A DNA stretch of 64,000 nucleotides from Burkholderiales bacterium PBB6 (GTDB taxonomy: Bacteria; Pseudomonadota; Gammaproteobacteria; Burkholderiales; Burkholderiaceae_C): assembly GCA_002255925.1 (NCBI GenBank), contig NKIH01000001.1, forward strand, positions 1 through 64,000, written 5' to 3'. Both the position numbers and the translations under genes were made by a program. The notes beneath the pieces are model-generated. The model was given only the letters and a program-made list of their open reading frames with translations, was not told the DNA's origin and made no database searches. Shown one piece after another: positions 21,515 through 29,408 of the stretch (within the stretch, counting starts at the first letter, position 1; each line of letters begins with the position of its first letter).

Positions 21515-22975
21515 ATGACCTCAGAGACCCGCTCCACGCCGAACACGGCCTTTTCTTCCCTGCCGATCAGCCCGGCCGCCCTCGAAAACCTCGAGCGCCT
21601 GGGCTATGCGCAGATGACGCCGGTGCAGGCCGCCAGCCTGCCGTCCGCGCTGGCCGGCGGTGACCTGATCGTGCAGGCGCCCACCGGCAGCGGCAAGACC
21701 ACCGCCTTCGGCCTGTCGCTGCTGGCCCGCCTGGACGCCGCCGTGTGGCAGGTGCAAGCGATGGTGCTGTGCCCCACGCGTGAGCTGGCCGACCAGGTGG
21801 CCGAAGAGCTGCGCAAGCTCGCCCGCGCCACCGGCAACGTCAAGGTGCTGAGCCTGTGTGGTGGCTCGCCGATGAAGCCGCAGCGCGAAAGCCTGTCGCA
21901 CGGCGCGCACCTGGTGGTGGGCACCCCGGGCCGTCTGCTGGACCACCTGGAACGCGGCACGCTCGACCTGACCGGCCTGAACACCCTGGTGTTCGACGAA
22001 GCCGACCGCATGCTCGACATGGGCTTCATCGACGACATGGTGCAGTTGGCCAAGTACTGCCCGCCGAAGCGCCAGACCCTGCTGTTCTCGGCCACCTTCC
22101 CCGAAGGCATCGCCGCGCTGGCGAGCCGCTTCCTGAAGGCGCCGCAGCGCATCACCGTGGGCGCCGCCCCGACCAAGGCCGCGGTCGTGGCCGGAGACAC
22201 GGGTGAAGCCGCCGCCACCGGTCACATCCGCCAGATCGCCTACGAAGTTGAAGAGAGCCAGCGGCTGCATGCCGTGACGCAGCTGCTGGCGCATTTCCGC
22301 CCCGACAGCACCATCGCCTTCTGCAACACCAAGCAGCAGTGCCGCGACCTGGTCGATGTGCTGGCGGCGCAGGGCTATGTGGCCCTGGCCCTGCACGGTG
22401 ATCTGGAGCAGCGTGAGCGCGACCAGGTGCTGATCCGCTTCGCCAACCGCAGCGTCAGCGTGCTGGTGGCCACCGACGTGGCGGCCCGCGGCCTCGACAT
22501 CGACGACCTCTCGGCCGTCATCAACGTCGACATCACGCCCGAGTCGGAGCAGCATTTGCACCGCATCGGCCGCACCGGCCGTGCCGGGCGCGACGGCCTG
22601 GCCCTGAGCCTGGCCAGCATGGACGAGATGGGCCGGATCGGCCGCATCGAAGTGGCGCAGAAGAGCGAGTTCACCTGGGCCAAGCTGTCGTCCCTGACGC
22701 CGAGCCAGCCCGGCGTGCCCCTGCGCCCGGCGATGGTGACGCTGCAACTGCTGGGCGGCAAGAAGGAAAAGATCCGTCCGGGCGACGTGCTCGGCGCCTT
22801 CACGGGCACGGCCGGCTTCACCGCCAGCCAGATCGGCAAGATCAAGGTCACCGAGTTCCACACCTGGGTCGCCGTGGCCACCGACATCGCCGAAGAAGCG
22901 GTGAAACGCCTGAGCGCCGGCACGCTCAAGGGCAAGCGCGTGAAACTTCGACGCATCGATGAAGTGATCCGCTGA
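21515..22975 (+). CDS. dbpA: ATP-dependent RNA helicase DbpA
   Basis: This 486-residue DEAD-box helicase acts in late 50S ribosome assembly. Motifs in order: Q-motif region MTPVQAASLP, motif I APTGSGKT, Ia PTRELADQ, Ib TPGR, II DEAD (in VFDEADRMLDMGF), III SAT, IV FCNTKQQC, V ATDVAARGLD and VI HRIGRTGRAGR. The C-terminal 75 residues form the DbpA RNA-binding domain that targets 23S rRNA helix 92. This separates it from RhlE, SrmB and DeaD. Between motifs III and IV there is an insertion rich in Ala and Gly around residues 215-235. No Shine-Dalgarno is visible. Confidence 0.93.
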   Translation: MTSETRSTPNTAFSSLPISPAALENLERLGYAQMTPVQAASLPSALAGGDLIVQAPTGSGKTTAFGLSLLARLDAAVWQVQAMVLCPTRELADQVAEELRKLARATGNVKVLSLCGGSPMKPQRESLSHGAHLVVGTPGRLLDHLERGTLDLTGLNTLVFDEADRMLDMGFIDDMVQLAKYCPPKRQTLLFSATFPEGIAALASRFLKAPQRITVGAAPTKAAVVAGDTGEAAATGHIRQIAYEVEESQRLHAVTQLLAHFRPDSTIAFCNTKQQCRDLVDVLAAQGYVALALHGDLEQRERDQVLIRFANRSVSVLVATDVAARGLDIDDLSAVINVDITPESEQHLHRIGRTGRAGRDGLALSLASMDEMGRIGRIEVAQKSEFTWAKLSSLTPSQPGVPLRPAMVTLQLLGGKKEKIRPGDVLGAFTGTAGFTASQIGKIKVTEFHTWVAVATDIAEEAVKRLSAGTLKGKRVKLRRIDEVIR

Positions 22976-23015
22976 CGCCTTTTTCAAGCGCTCACATTTG
23001 GCGGGGCCGGAGACA

Positions 23016-23045
23016 CTGCGAAGCACAGATACTGTGATTTCGCAG
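23016..23045. repeat. 30-bp interrupted inverted repeat
   Basis: The outer arms CTGCGAA and TTCGCAG (7 bp) enclose inner arms CACAG and CTGTG (5 bp) around an ATA loop, with one and two unpaired bases between the arms. It lies between dbpA and the beta-helix gene, 45 bp before the latter's ATG. There is no T-run, so an operator or leader structure is more likely than a terminator. Confidence 0.6.
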
Positions 23046-23090
23046 CCAGCCCGCCCTTGCGGCGGCATCGTCCCTCACGCGGCCAGCCCC

Positions 23091-24644
23091 ATGATCCGAT
23101 CCAACGCGCTCCCCCGGCGTCTGAAGCAGCGGCTGTCCGCGCTGTGTCTGCACACCCGATTCACCCGCCTGCTGCAGGCCACGGCCTTGGCCGCGCTCAC
23201 CGGCCTGGCGGCTTGTGGCGGCGGCGGTGGTGGTGGCAGCACCAGCACGGCCAACGCCGGTGAAACCACCAACCAGCCTGCGCCCACGACGCCGGACACG
23301 GGCTCAGGGTCCGGCTCCAGTTCTGGTTCAGGCTCAAGCTCCAGCACCACCGGCGCCACCTATGTGGTGGGCAGCAGTGCCAATCTGCCCACGGGCGCCA
23401 CCCGCGTGGCGCAACTCACCGATGTGCCCTGGGCCAGCCTGCCCGTGGGCAGCCTGGTCATCGTCTCGGCCGGCACCTATGCGGGGCCGGTCACCATCAA
23501 TGCACAAGGCAGCGCCAGCGCGCCCATCGTGGTGCGGGCGGCCGACAGCGCCAACCTGCCGGTCATCACCAACAGCGTCGACGTGCAGGGCGCCGGCTGG
23601 GTGCAGATCAGCGGGCTGAGCGTGCGCGCCCCGACCTGGGCGGGTTTTGTCGTCCGCCGGGGCAGCCACGACATCCGCATCAGTGATTCCATCGTGCGCA
23701 ATGCGCCGATCGGCTTCGATGTTTCCGACGGCGCCGGCACCGGCCTGGTGATTGCCAACAACCTCGTCGAGGACACGGCCACGCAGGGCATCGGCGTGAG
23801 CACCAATGCCGTGGCCGGCAACCCGAACATCATCAGCGGCAATACCGTGCGGCGCAGCGGTCAGCACGGCATGGAGATTCGCGGCAACTGGTGGTTGATC
23901 GAGCACAACAGCGTCAGCCGCAGCGGCCTGGCCGTGGGCGGCGCCTCAGGCATTCATCTGTGGGCGTCGTCGGCCACCGACGATGCGGGTGACCACAACA
24001 CCATCCGCTACAACCTGAGCTTCGACAACGTCGACACGCTGGCCCACGACGGCAACGGCATCCAGATCGACCAGTGGTGCGACGGCAATACCGTGGCCTG
24101 GAACATGGCCTGGGGCAATGACGGCGCCGGCATCATCATCTACGACGGCAACGACAACCGCGTGATGGGCAACACCTTGCGCGGCAACGGCCTGGACAGC
24201 GGCGGCACGCACGGCGGCCTGGGTGAATTGATCATCGCCAGCTCGCCCGCGCTGGACCGCACCAGCGGCAACCAGGTGTGGAACAACATCGCCGTGTCCA
24301 CCCGCAGCGCGGTACCTGCGATGTGGGTCGATGGCCGTGCCTGGAACAACAGCAATGTGCTCGGCCCGAACTGGCTGCACCACACCGCCGGCGGCACCCA
24401 CCTGCGCTGGGCCGACAACGCCAACCACAACAGCGCGGCGGCCATCAACAGCGTCACCGGCACCAGCGGCAACCTCGTGGAGGCGCCGCAATTCAGCAAC
24501 GCGGCGGCACCCGCCAGCGGCGGCTGGCGGCTCACCACGGCGCCCACCTTGAGCGGCACCGCCATGGTGGGTGACACCGACTTCGGCGGCACTGTGGGCG
24601 TGGCCGGCATGCGCTGGTTCGGCGCCTACTTCAGCACGCCCTGA
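23091..24644 (+). CDS. Right-handed parallel beta-helix lipoprotein
   Basis: The protein has 517 residues. A positively charged N-terminus leads to a lipoprotein signal with lipobox LAAC near residue 43, followed by a Gly run and a Gly/Ser/Thr linker to about residue 90. The rest has the NosD/pectate-lyase-like beta-helix pattern, with repeated short strands such as NTVRRSGQHGMEIRGNWWLIEHNSVSRSG and DGNGIQIDQWCDGNTVAWN. Such proteins are often polysaccharide lyases or epimerases, or adhesins. No catalytic residues can be assigned. The +2 residue after the lipid Cys is Gly, so outer-membrane sorting is expected. Confidence 0.8.
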   Translation: MIRSNALPRRLKQRLSALCLHTRFTRLLQATALAALTGLAACGGGGGGGSTSTANAGETTNQPAPTTPDTGSGSGSSSGSGSSSSTTGATYVVGSSANLPTGATRVAQLTDVPWASLPVGSLVIVSAGTYAGPVTINAQGSASAPIVVRAADSANLPVITNSVDVQGAGWVQISGLSVRAPTWAGFVVRRGSHDIRISDSIVRNAPIGFDVSDGAGTGLVIANNLVEDTATQGIGVSTNAVAGNPNIISGNTVRRSGQHGMEIRGNWWLIEHNSVSRSGLAVGGASGIHLWASSATDDAGDHNTIRYNLSFDNVDTLAHDGNGIQIDQWCDGNTVAWNMAWGNDGAGIIIYDGNDNRVMGNTLRGNGLDSGGTHGGLGELIIASSPALDRTSGNQVWNNIAVSTRSAVPAMWVDGRAWNNSNVLGPNWLHHTAGGTHLRWADNANHNSAAAINSVTGTSGNLVEAPQFSNAAAPASGGWRLTTAPTLSGTAMVGDTDFGGTVGVAGMRWFGAYFSTP

Positions 24645-24670
24645 ACGCACGCCCTGAACACGCAGGGGTG

Positions 24671-24690
24671 TGGCACCTACACTGGTGCCA
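24671..24690 (+). other. Hairpin spanning the EamA start codon
   Basis: TGGCACC (24671-24677) pairs with GGTGCCA (24684-24690), and the last base is the A of the ATG. The loop TACACT resembles a -10 element six bases before the start, so the same bases could be a promoter with a leaderless mRNA or, if transcribed, a start-blocking hairpin. Confidence 0.45.
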
Positions 24691-25607
24691 TGCCCGTGTC
24701 GCACCTCCTGCTCGCCTTGGCCGTGGTGGCCGTCTGGGGCACCAACTTCGTCGTGATCAAGTGGGGGCTGGCCGAGTTGCCGCCCTTCGCACTGGCCACG
24801 CTGCGCTTTGCGCTCTCCGCCCTGCCCTGGGTGTTTTTCATTGCCCGCCCGCGCGTGGCGTGGTGGCGTCTGGCGGCCTTTGGCGTGCTGCTCGGCTGCG
24901 GCCAGTTCGGTCTGCTGTTCCAGGCGATGCGCAGCGACATTTCGCCCGGCCTGGCCTCGCTGGTGGTGCAGACCCAGGTGTTCTTCACCATCGGCATCGC
25001 GATGCTGGCCACTCGGGAACGTGTGCGGCCGCTGCAGGTGCTGGCGGCCTCTCTGGCGGTGGCCGGCATGGTGCTGATCGGCTGGGCGGGCCAGGCCCGA
25101 CACGGCACGGCCGCTGCCGACGTGACCCCGCTGGGCCTGGCGCTGGTGCTGTGCGCCGCCCTGAGCTGGGCGCTGGCCAACAGCGTGGTGCGGGGCGCCG
25201 GCAAGGTGGACGCGCTGGGCTTCATGGTGTGGTCCAGCCTGTTCGCGGTGCTGCCGCTGGCCGGCATCAGTGCCGTGGTGGAAGGCGTCGAGCCGGTACG
25301 TGAGGCCGTGCTGCGGGCCTCGCCCATGGCCTGGGCCGCGGTGCTCTGGCAGGCAGTCGGCAATACCTTGTTCGGTTATGGCACCTGGAACTGGCTGCTG
25401 GCACGCCATCCGGCTGCCACCGTCACGCCGATGGCGCTGCTGGTGCCGGTGTTCGGCATGGGCGCCGCAGCGGCGGTGCTGCACGAAGCCCTGCCCGGCT
25501 GGAAACTCGCCGCCGCGGCCCTGGTGATGGGCGGGCTGGCACTGAACCTGCTCGCCAGTCGGGCGAACGTTCCACACACATCGACCGCCGGAGACAAACA
25601 ACCATGA
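24690..25607 (+). CDS. EamA/DMT family transporter
   Basis: This 305-residue protein has ten predicted membrane helices in two EamA repeats. The N-terminal repeat begins LLALAVVAVWGTNFVVIKWGLAELPP, typical of the YdcZ/RhaT-like O-acetylserine or amino-acid metabolite exporters. The second repeat covers about 150-290. The substrate is unknown. It has no ribosome binding site but a TACACT hexamer at -12 to -7. It overlaps the next small gene by 4 nt (ATGA). Confidence 0.85.
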   Translation: MPVSHLLLALAVVAVWGTNFVVIKWGLAELPPFALATLRFALSALPWVFFIARPRVAWWRLAAFGVLLGCGQFGLLFQAMRSDISPGLASLVVQTQVFFTIGIAMLATRERVRPLQVLAASLAVAGMVLIGWAGQARHGTAAADVTPLGLALVLCAALSWALANSVVRGAGKVDALGFMVWSSLFAVLPLAGISAVVEGVEPVREAVLRASPMAWAAVLWQAVGNTLFGYGTWNWLLARHPAATVTPMALLVPVFGMGAAAAVLHEALPGWKLAAAALVMGGLALNLLASRANVPHTSTAGDKQP

Positions 25608-25885
25608 ACAGCAGCATCGACAGCACCGTGCACCACCTGCGGCAGACGCTGGACGCCCTGCGCGACGGGCAACTGCAGCCCGAGGTGGTGTGCGCGCGCT
25701 TCCGCATGGCCTCGCTGCAATGGCCGGGCTTGCCGGCCCGCTATGGCGACGTGCTGGAGCGCCTGCTGCAGCCGCTGGACACGGCCACCATGATCGGTGA
25801 GGAAAGCTGCTCGTTCAGCCGCAGCGACATGCTGGATGCGCTGCACCAGTGGCTCGACCACGCGGCGCAATTGCCACGCAGCTGA
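25604..25885 (+). CDS. Hypothetical protein, 93 residues
   Basis: This small soluble protein of no recognised family starts with ATG within the stop codon of the EamA transporter gene, so it is translationally coupled. It is helix-rich with one central loop (FRMASLQWPGLPARYGDVLERLLQPLDTA), has two cysteines, and has no signal or membrane segment. Codon use matches its neighbours. Being coupled to the transporter suggests a related role, but nothing in the sequence shows which. Confidence 0.7.
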   Translation: MNSSIDSTVHHLRQTLDALRDGQLQPEVVCARFRMASLQWPGLPARYGDVLERLLQPLDTATMIGEESCSFSRSDMLDALHQWLDHAAQLPRS

Positions 25886-25894
25886 CGGCCGCGC

Positions 25895-27265
25895 TCACAG
25901 CGCCAGGCCCAGGCGCGCGGCCCAGTGCCGCGTGAGCGGCGTCAGCGGGCGTGACATGCGCCGCTCGTTCAGCAAGGCCCGGCCGATGTCGGCGGCGCCC
26001 ACCTCACAGGCCGCACTCAGCAGCGTGTGATCCAGCCATTCGCGGCGCACCGCCGTGCCGCCCAGCCGATGGCCGCTGTTGCGCATCGCATGCAGGCTGG
26101 CCAGGGCACGCGGGCCCTCGCCGCGCGACAGCGCCAGCAGGCTGCGCATCAAGGGCAGGCCCAGCTCGCGGGCCACCGCATGGTTGCTGCGGCGCGCCTC
26201 CTCAGGCTGCAGCGCGCGCTCGGCACATCGGGCCACCCAGCGCTCGGCGCGTGCCAGCTCACCCGCGCCCAGCAGCGCCAGCAACACATGCAGATCGCTG
26301 CGCGCATGTTCACCGGCCGCCACGCCGGGCGCATCTGGTGGCGACACCTGCAGCACCTCGGCGAAACGGCCGCCCACGTCCACGCCCACGCACTGCATGC
26401 GCCACAGCAAAGACACCGCATCGATGCGCGCCTGCGCCGAGCCGAGTGCCGCGCCGCTGAGGTGCGCATCCACCAGCCGCTGCAGGCCTGGCACGTCCAT
26501 CGCCTCCAGCCGGAACAGGCCCATCAGCCACCAGCCGTGCGAGGCCTGCACCGCGTCTTCAGCCCAGGCGGGCTGGTGCTGGCGCAACCAGGCCGTGCCG
26601 TCCTCGAAGCGGCCTTGGGACTGCATCACCTGCGCGACGGCCACCACCGCTGCAGGCACACGCGCCTGCAGGGCCAGCGCGCGGCGGCCCATGTCTTCGG
26701 CTTGCGGATACAGCTGGTTCTCAGACAGGCCGGCGGCGTACAAACCCATCACCTGCGCAAAGCTGGGGTCGGTCTCGTCCCAGTCGGGCAGCACGGCCGC
26801 CGGACGCTGTCGCAGGCGGAGGGCCTCGCCGCGTTGCACGTCCCAGTGGTGGGCCAGCAGCAGCGCCAGCACGTCGTGTGGCGAGCCAAGCAGCAGGTCA
26901 TCCCAGAGCCGGCAGGCCTCGTGCCAGCGGCCGTCGAGCACGGCCACCGCCGCGTGGGCGTGTTGCAGCTCCTGCTGCGGTGCGCCGGGCAGCCAGGCTG
27001 CGGCCTGGTTCAGCCAGGCACGCGCACGGGCCGGCGAATCGGCCTCGGCCTGGCCCAGGCACCACAGCGCCTGCAGCACCAGCGGAAAAGCCCACTGCGG
27101 ATCCGCTTCCTGCGCCTGCTGCAAGAAGCCAGGCACGGAAGGCCGGCCTTCGAGCCAAGCCTGCTGTGCGTCCAGCAGCGCTTGCTGCGCACAACTCGAC
27201 ACGCTGCCGCTGAGCCCGGCAGCGGGCACGCTCAACACACGCTGGGGCTCAGGTGGCAGGCTCAT
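25895..27265 (-). CDS. TTC38-like tetratricopeptide repeat protein
   Basis: This 456-residue soluble, helix-rich protein resembles the TTC38/StaR-like TPR group, which occurs in bacteria, plants and animals. The middle part (ALLLAHHWDVQRGEALRLRQ, then VLPDWDETDPSFAQVMGLYAAGLSENQLYPQAEDMGRRAL) is the family's conserved block. Repeats of about 34 residues rich in Ala and Leu cover most of the length. No catalytic motif is visible. It overlaps the amidase stop by 4 nt, so it is the second gene of an amidase-TTC38 pair. TTC38-like genes have no agreed function. Confidence 0.75.
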   Translation of the reverse strand: MSLPPEPQRVLSVPAAGLSGSVSSCAQQALLDAQQAWLEGRPSVPGFLQQAQEADPQWAFPLVLQALWCLGQAEADSPARARAWLNQAAAWLPGAPQQELQHAHAAVAVLDGRWHEACRLWDDLLLGSPHDVLALLLAHHWDVQRGEALRLRQRPAAVLPDWDETDPSFAQVMGLYAAGLSENQLYPQAEDMGRRALALQARVPAAVVAVAQVMQSQGRFEDGTAWLRQHQPAWAEDAVQASHGWWLMGLFRLEAMDVPGLQRLVDAHLSGAALGSAQARIDAVSLLWRMQCVGVDVGGRFAEVLQVSPPDAPGVAAGEHARSDLHVLLALLGAGELARAERWVARCAERALQPEEARRSNHAVARELGLPLMRSLLALSRGEGPRALASLHAMRNSGHRLGGTAVRREWLDHTLLSAACEVGAADIGRALLNERRMSRPLTPLTRHWAARLGLAL

Positions 27266-28677
27266 GCCCGCGACTGTACGGCAGGAATTGAGACCTCCGG
27301 CCAGGGCCGCTGGACCGGGCGGAGTTGCTCCCAGGCGCGGGCCATCTGCAGCACCCCGAGGTCGTCATGCCGCCGCCCGATGATCTGCAAGCCGATGGGC
27401 AGGCCCGCCGCGTCGAAGCCGGCATTCACGCTGATCGCCGGCTGCTCGCTCATGTTGTAGGGCAGCGTGTAGGCGATGTGCTCGAACGGCCGCTCGGGGT
27501 CATTCAAGGGGCTGGCCTGCTCGGCGGGGAAGGCCGTCTCGGGGCTGACGGGCGAGAGCACAAAATCAAAGGGCTGGCAGGCGGCGATGGCCGAATCACG
27601 CAGCGCAGCGATCTGGCTGTAGCCGCGAAACACCTGCTCGGCCGTGAGGTGCTGGCCGGCGGCAATCCAGTCACGGATGTAGGGCAGCACCTTGGCCTGG
27701 CGCTCGGGCGGCATCGCGGCGTAATCGAGCCACGAGCGCATGCGCCAGAAGTGGTCGAGGCCCTGCACCATCGCCCGTGTCGACAGCGGGCCGATGGGCT
27801 CCACCACCGCACCGGCGGCCTCGAAGGCGCGGGCCGCGTCGCTCACGGCCTGGGCCACTTCCGGGTTCAGGGCGTCGCCCCAGCCGGCGTCCAGCAACAA
27901 GCCGAAACGCAGGCCGCGCACGTCACGCTCCAGCTGCTGCCATTCGATCGGCTGCGGCGGCAGGCTCATGCCGTCGCGCCAGTCGGGGCGTGAAAGCACG
28001 CTCATCGCCAGCGCGGCGTCGGCCACGGTGCGGGTCATCGGGCCCGCCACACGGCCGGCAAAAGGGGGTTTGATCGGGATGCGGCCCAGGCTGGGCTTGA
28101 AGCCCACCACGCCGCACCAGCTGGCGGGCAGGCGGATGGAGCCGCCGATGTCGGTGCCCAGGTGCAGCGGGCCATAACCGGCCGCCGCAGCTGCGCCAGC
28201 CCCGGCGCTGGAGCCACCGGGGTTCAGCCGGGTGTCCCAGGGGTTGCGGGCGAGCGCATGAAAGCTCGACAGGCCCGACGACAACATGCCCCAGTCGGGC
28301 ATGGTGGTGCGCGCCACGAACACGGCGCCGGCTTCACGCAGACGGGCCGCGGGCGGCGCATCGTCCAGCGCGCGGCTCAACACCGTGGCGGCGCAGCCCA
28401 GCGGCATCGGCACACCGCGGGTGGCGATGTTTTCCTTCAGGGTGACGGGCACGCCGTCGAGCGCGCTGAAGGGCTGGCCGTGCCGCCACCGGGCTTCCGA
28501 GGCCTGCGCCATGTGCAGCGCCTCGGCTTCGTCCTGCGCCCAGGTGGCATGCAGAACAGGCTCGCAGGCGTCGATGTGGGCCAGCACGGCCCGGGTCACC
28601 TCGACCGGCGAGAGCGCACCGCTGTCGTAGGCAGCGCCCAGCTCGGTGGCGCTCAGCGCGTGCAGTGCTTCGGTCAT
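27262..28677 (-). CDS. Amidase signature family amidase
   Basis: This 471-residue hydrolase has the Ser-cisSer-Lys triad: Lys in VTLKENIATRG (about residue 80), the cis-Ser in LNPGGSSAGAGAA and the nucleophile Ser in GTDIGGSIRLPASWCGVVGFKPS. It hydrolyses an unknown amide and is not GatA, since no gatB or gatC is nearby. The ATG at 28677 has AGGAG 6 nt upstream, making the longer frame to 28707 unlikely. It is followed directly by the TTC38-like gene. Confidence 0.9.
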   Translation of the reverse strand: MTEALHALSATELGAAYDSGALSPVEVTRAVLAHIDACEPVLHATWAQDEAEALHMAQASEARWRHGQPFSALDGVPVTLKENIATRGVPMPLGCAATVLSRALDDAPPAARLREAGAVFVARTTMPDWGMLSSGLSSFHALARNPWDTRLNPGGSSAGAGAAAAAGYGPLHLGTDIGGSIRLPASWCGVVGFKPSLGRIPIKPPFAGRVAGPMTRTVADAALAMSVLSRPDWRDGMSLPPQPIEWQQLERDVRGLRFGLLLDAGWGDALNPEVAQAVSDAARAFEAAGAVVEPIGPLSTRAMVQGLDHFWRMRSWLDYAAMPPERQAKVLPYIRDWIAAGQHLTAEQVFRGYSQIAALRDSAIAACQPFDFVLSPVSPETAFPAEQASPLNDPERPFEHIAYTLPYNMSEQPAISVNAGFDAAGLPIGLQIIGRRHDDLGVLQMARAWEQLRPVQRPWPEVSIPAVQSRA

Positions 28678-28730
28678 CTCCGGCTCCTCATGGCGTGATG
28701 TGGTCACGCCATGATGCCGGAGAACCTGTG

Positions 28731-29000
28731 TCAGTCGGCCTGGCCTTCGTGGCGGGCAGCGGCGGCGTACAGGTCAGCAGCGAAACCGGGGTCGGTGCGC
28801 TCCCAGGTGCGGGCCAGGCGACGCACGTCTTCGGCTTCGGCGGCGCGGCTGCGCAGGGTGCTGGCCGCCGACGGGGCGGCGCTGAAGGCGCGTGCCAGCA
28901 GACGGGCGGCAGCGATGAACAGCTCGGCCACGACACGGGCGCCACGCGGCACGGTGAAGGCAGGAGCGTGGTGGAAGGTTTGCGAGGTGATGGCGGTCAT
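28731..29000 (-). CDS. Hypothetical protein, 89 residues
   Basis: This small protein belongs to no recognised family. Residues 18-48 form an Ala-rich, possibly amphipathic helix with Arg spaced along it (RGARVVAELFIAAARLLARAF), followed by RAAEAEDVRRLARTWERTDPGFAADLYAAAARHEG. There is no signal peptide or clear membrane helix. The ATG has GGAG 6 nt upstream. It lies 50 nt after the 73-residue gene, with which it probably forms one transcript facing the LysR gene. Confidence 0.7.
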   Translation of the reverse strand: MTAITSQTFHHAPAFTVPRGARVVAELFIAAARLLARAFSAAPSAASTLRSRAAEAEDVRRLARTWERTDPGFAADLYAAAARHEGQAD

Positions 29001-29050
29001 GGTGATCTCCTGGAAACAGAGCCTAGGAACAAGGTGGCGCGGCGTGAAGC

Positions 29051-29272
29051 TCAGCGCTTGGAGGTTGCGGCGTTGCGCAGGGCAGCGGCCAGTTCGGGTT
29101 GGCCAGCGGCGACGCGTTCAGCGGTGTGCAGCATCTGCACCGCGGCGCGGCGGCGACCGGCTTCTTCCAGCGCCACCCACACGGCATGGCCCACCGCACG
29201 GGCCCGGCCAGCCCAGACCTGCTTCAGGGAAGCGGCGCGATAGGAACCGGAAGGCAGTGCAAAAGTGGTCAT
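29051..29272 (-). CDS. Hypothetical protein, 73 residues
   Basis: This small basic protein belongs to no recognised family. It starts MTTFALPSGSYRAASLKQVW and continues with an Arg/Ala-rich helix (GRARAVGHAVWVALEEAGRRRAAVQML) and ends PELAAALRNAATSKR. The pattern of Arg pairs in a long helix recalls its neighbour at 28731, so the two may be distant paralogues. GAGG sits 8 nt before the ATG at 29272. It is divergent from the LysR gene across a 136-bp region with a palindrome. Confidence 0.7.
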   Translation of the reverse strand: MTTFALPSGSYRAASLKQVWAGRARAVGHAVWVALEEAGRRRAAVQMLHTAERVAAGQPELAAALRNAATSKR

Positions 29273-29358
29273 GGAGGGAACCTCGGTGGAAGTCAGGTTG
29301 CAGGGGGACGTTGTGCGTCGATGGGATGAACTGTACGGGTTTCCCCTATTGCTGCCCA

Positions 29359-29373
29359 CTGAATATTATTCAG
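29359..29373. promoter_or_regulatory. 15-bp palindrome, candidate LysR-type operator
   Basis: CTGAATA-T-TATTCAG is a perfect palindrome and contains the T-N11-A pattern of LysR-type boxes. It lies 36 bp before the LysR gene GTG and 87 bp before the divergent small gene, in a locally AT-rich stretch. GATATTCA just downstream (29378-29385) partly repeats one arm. Confidence 0.6.
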
Positions 29374-29408
29374 ATACGATATTCACCAATCGCATAACAA
29401 AGCCGTCC

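Noticed and set aside
25895-27265. TTC38-like protein as the missing TadD
   Set aside because: It is 20 kb away, cytoplasmic, without a lipoprotein signal, and coupled to an amidase gene.
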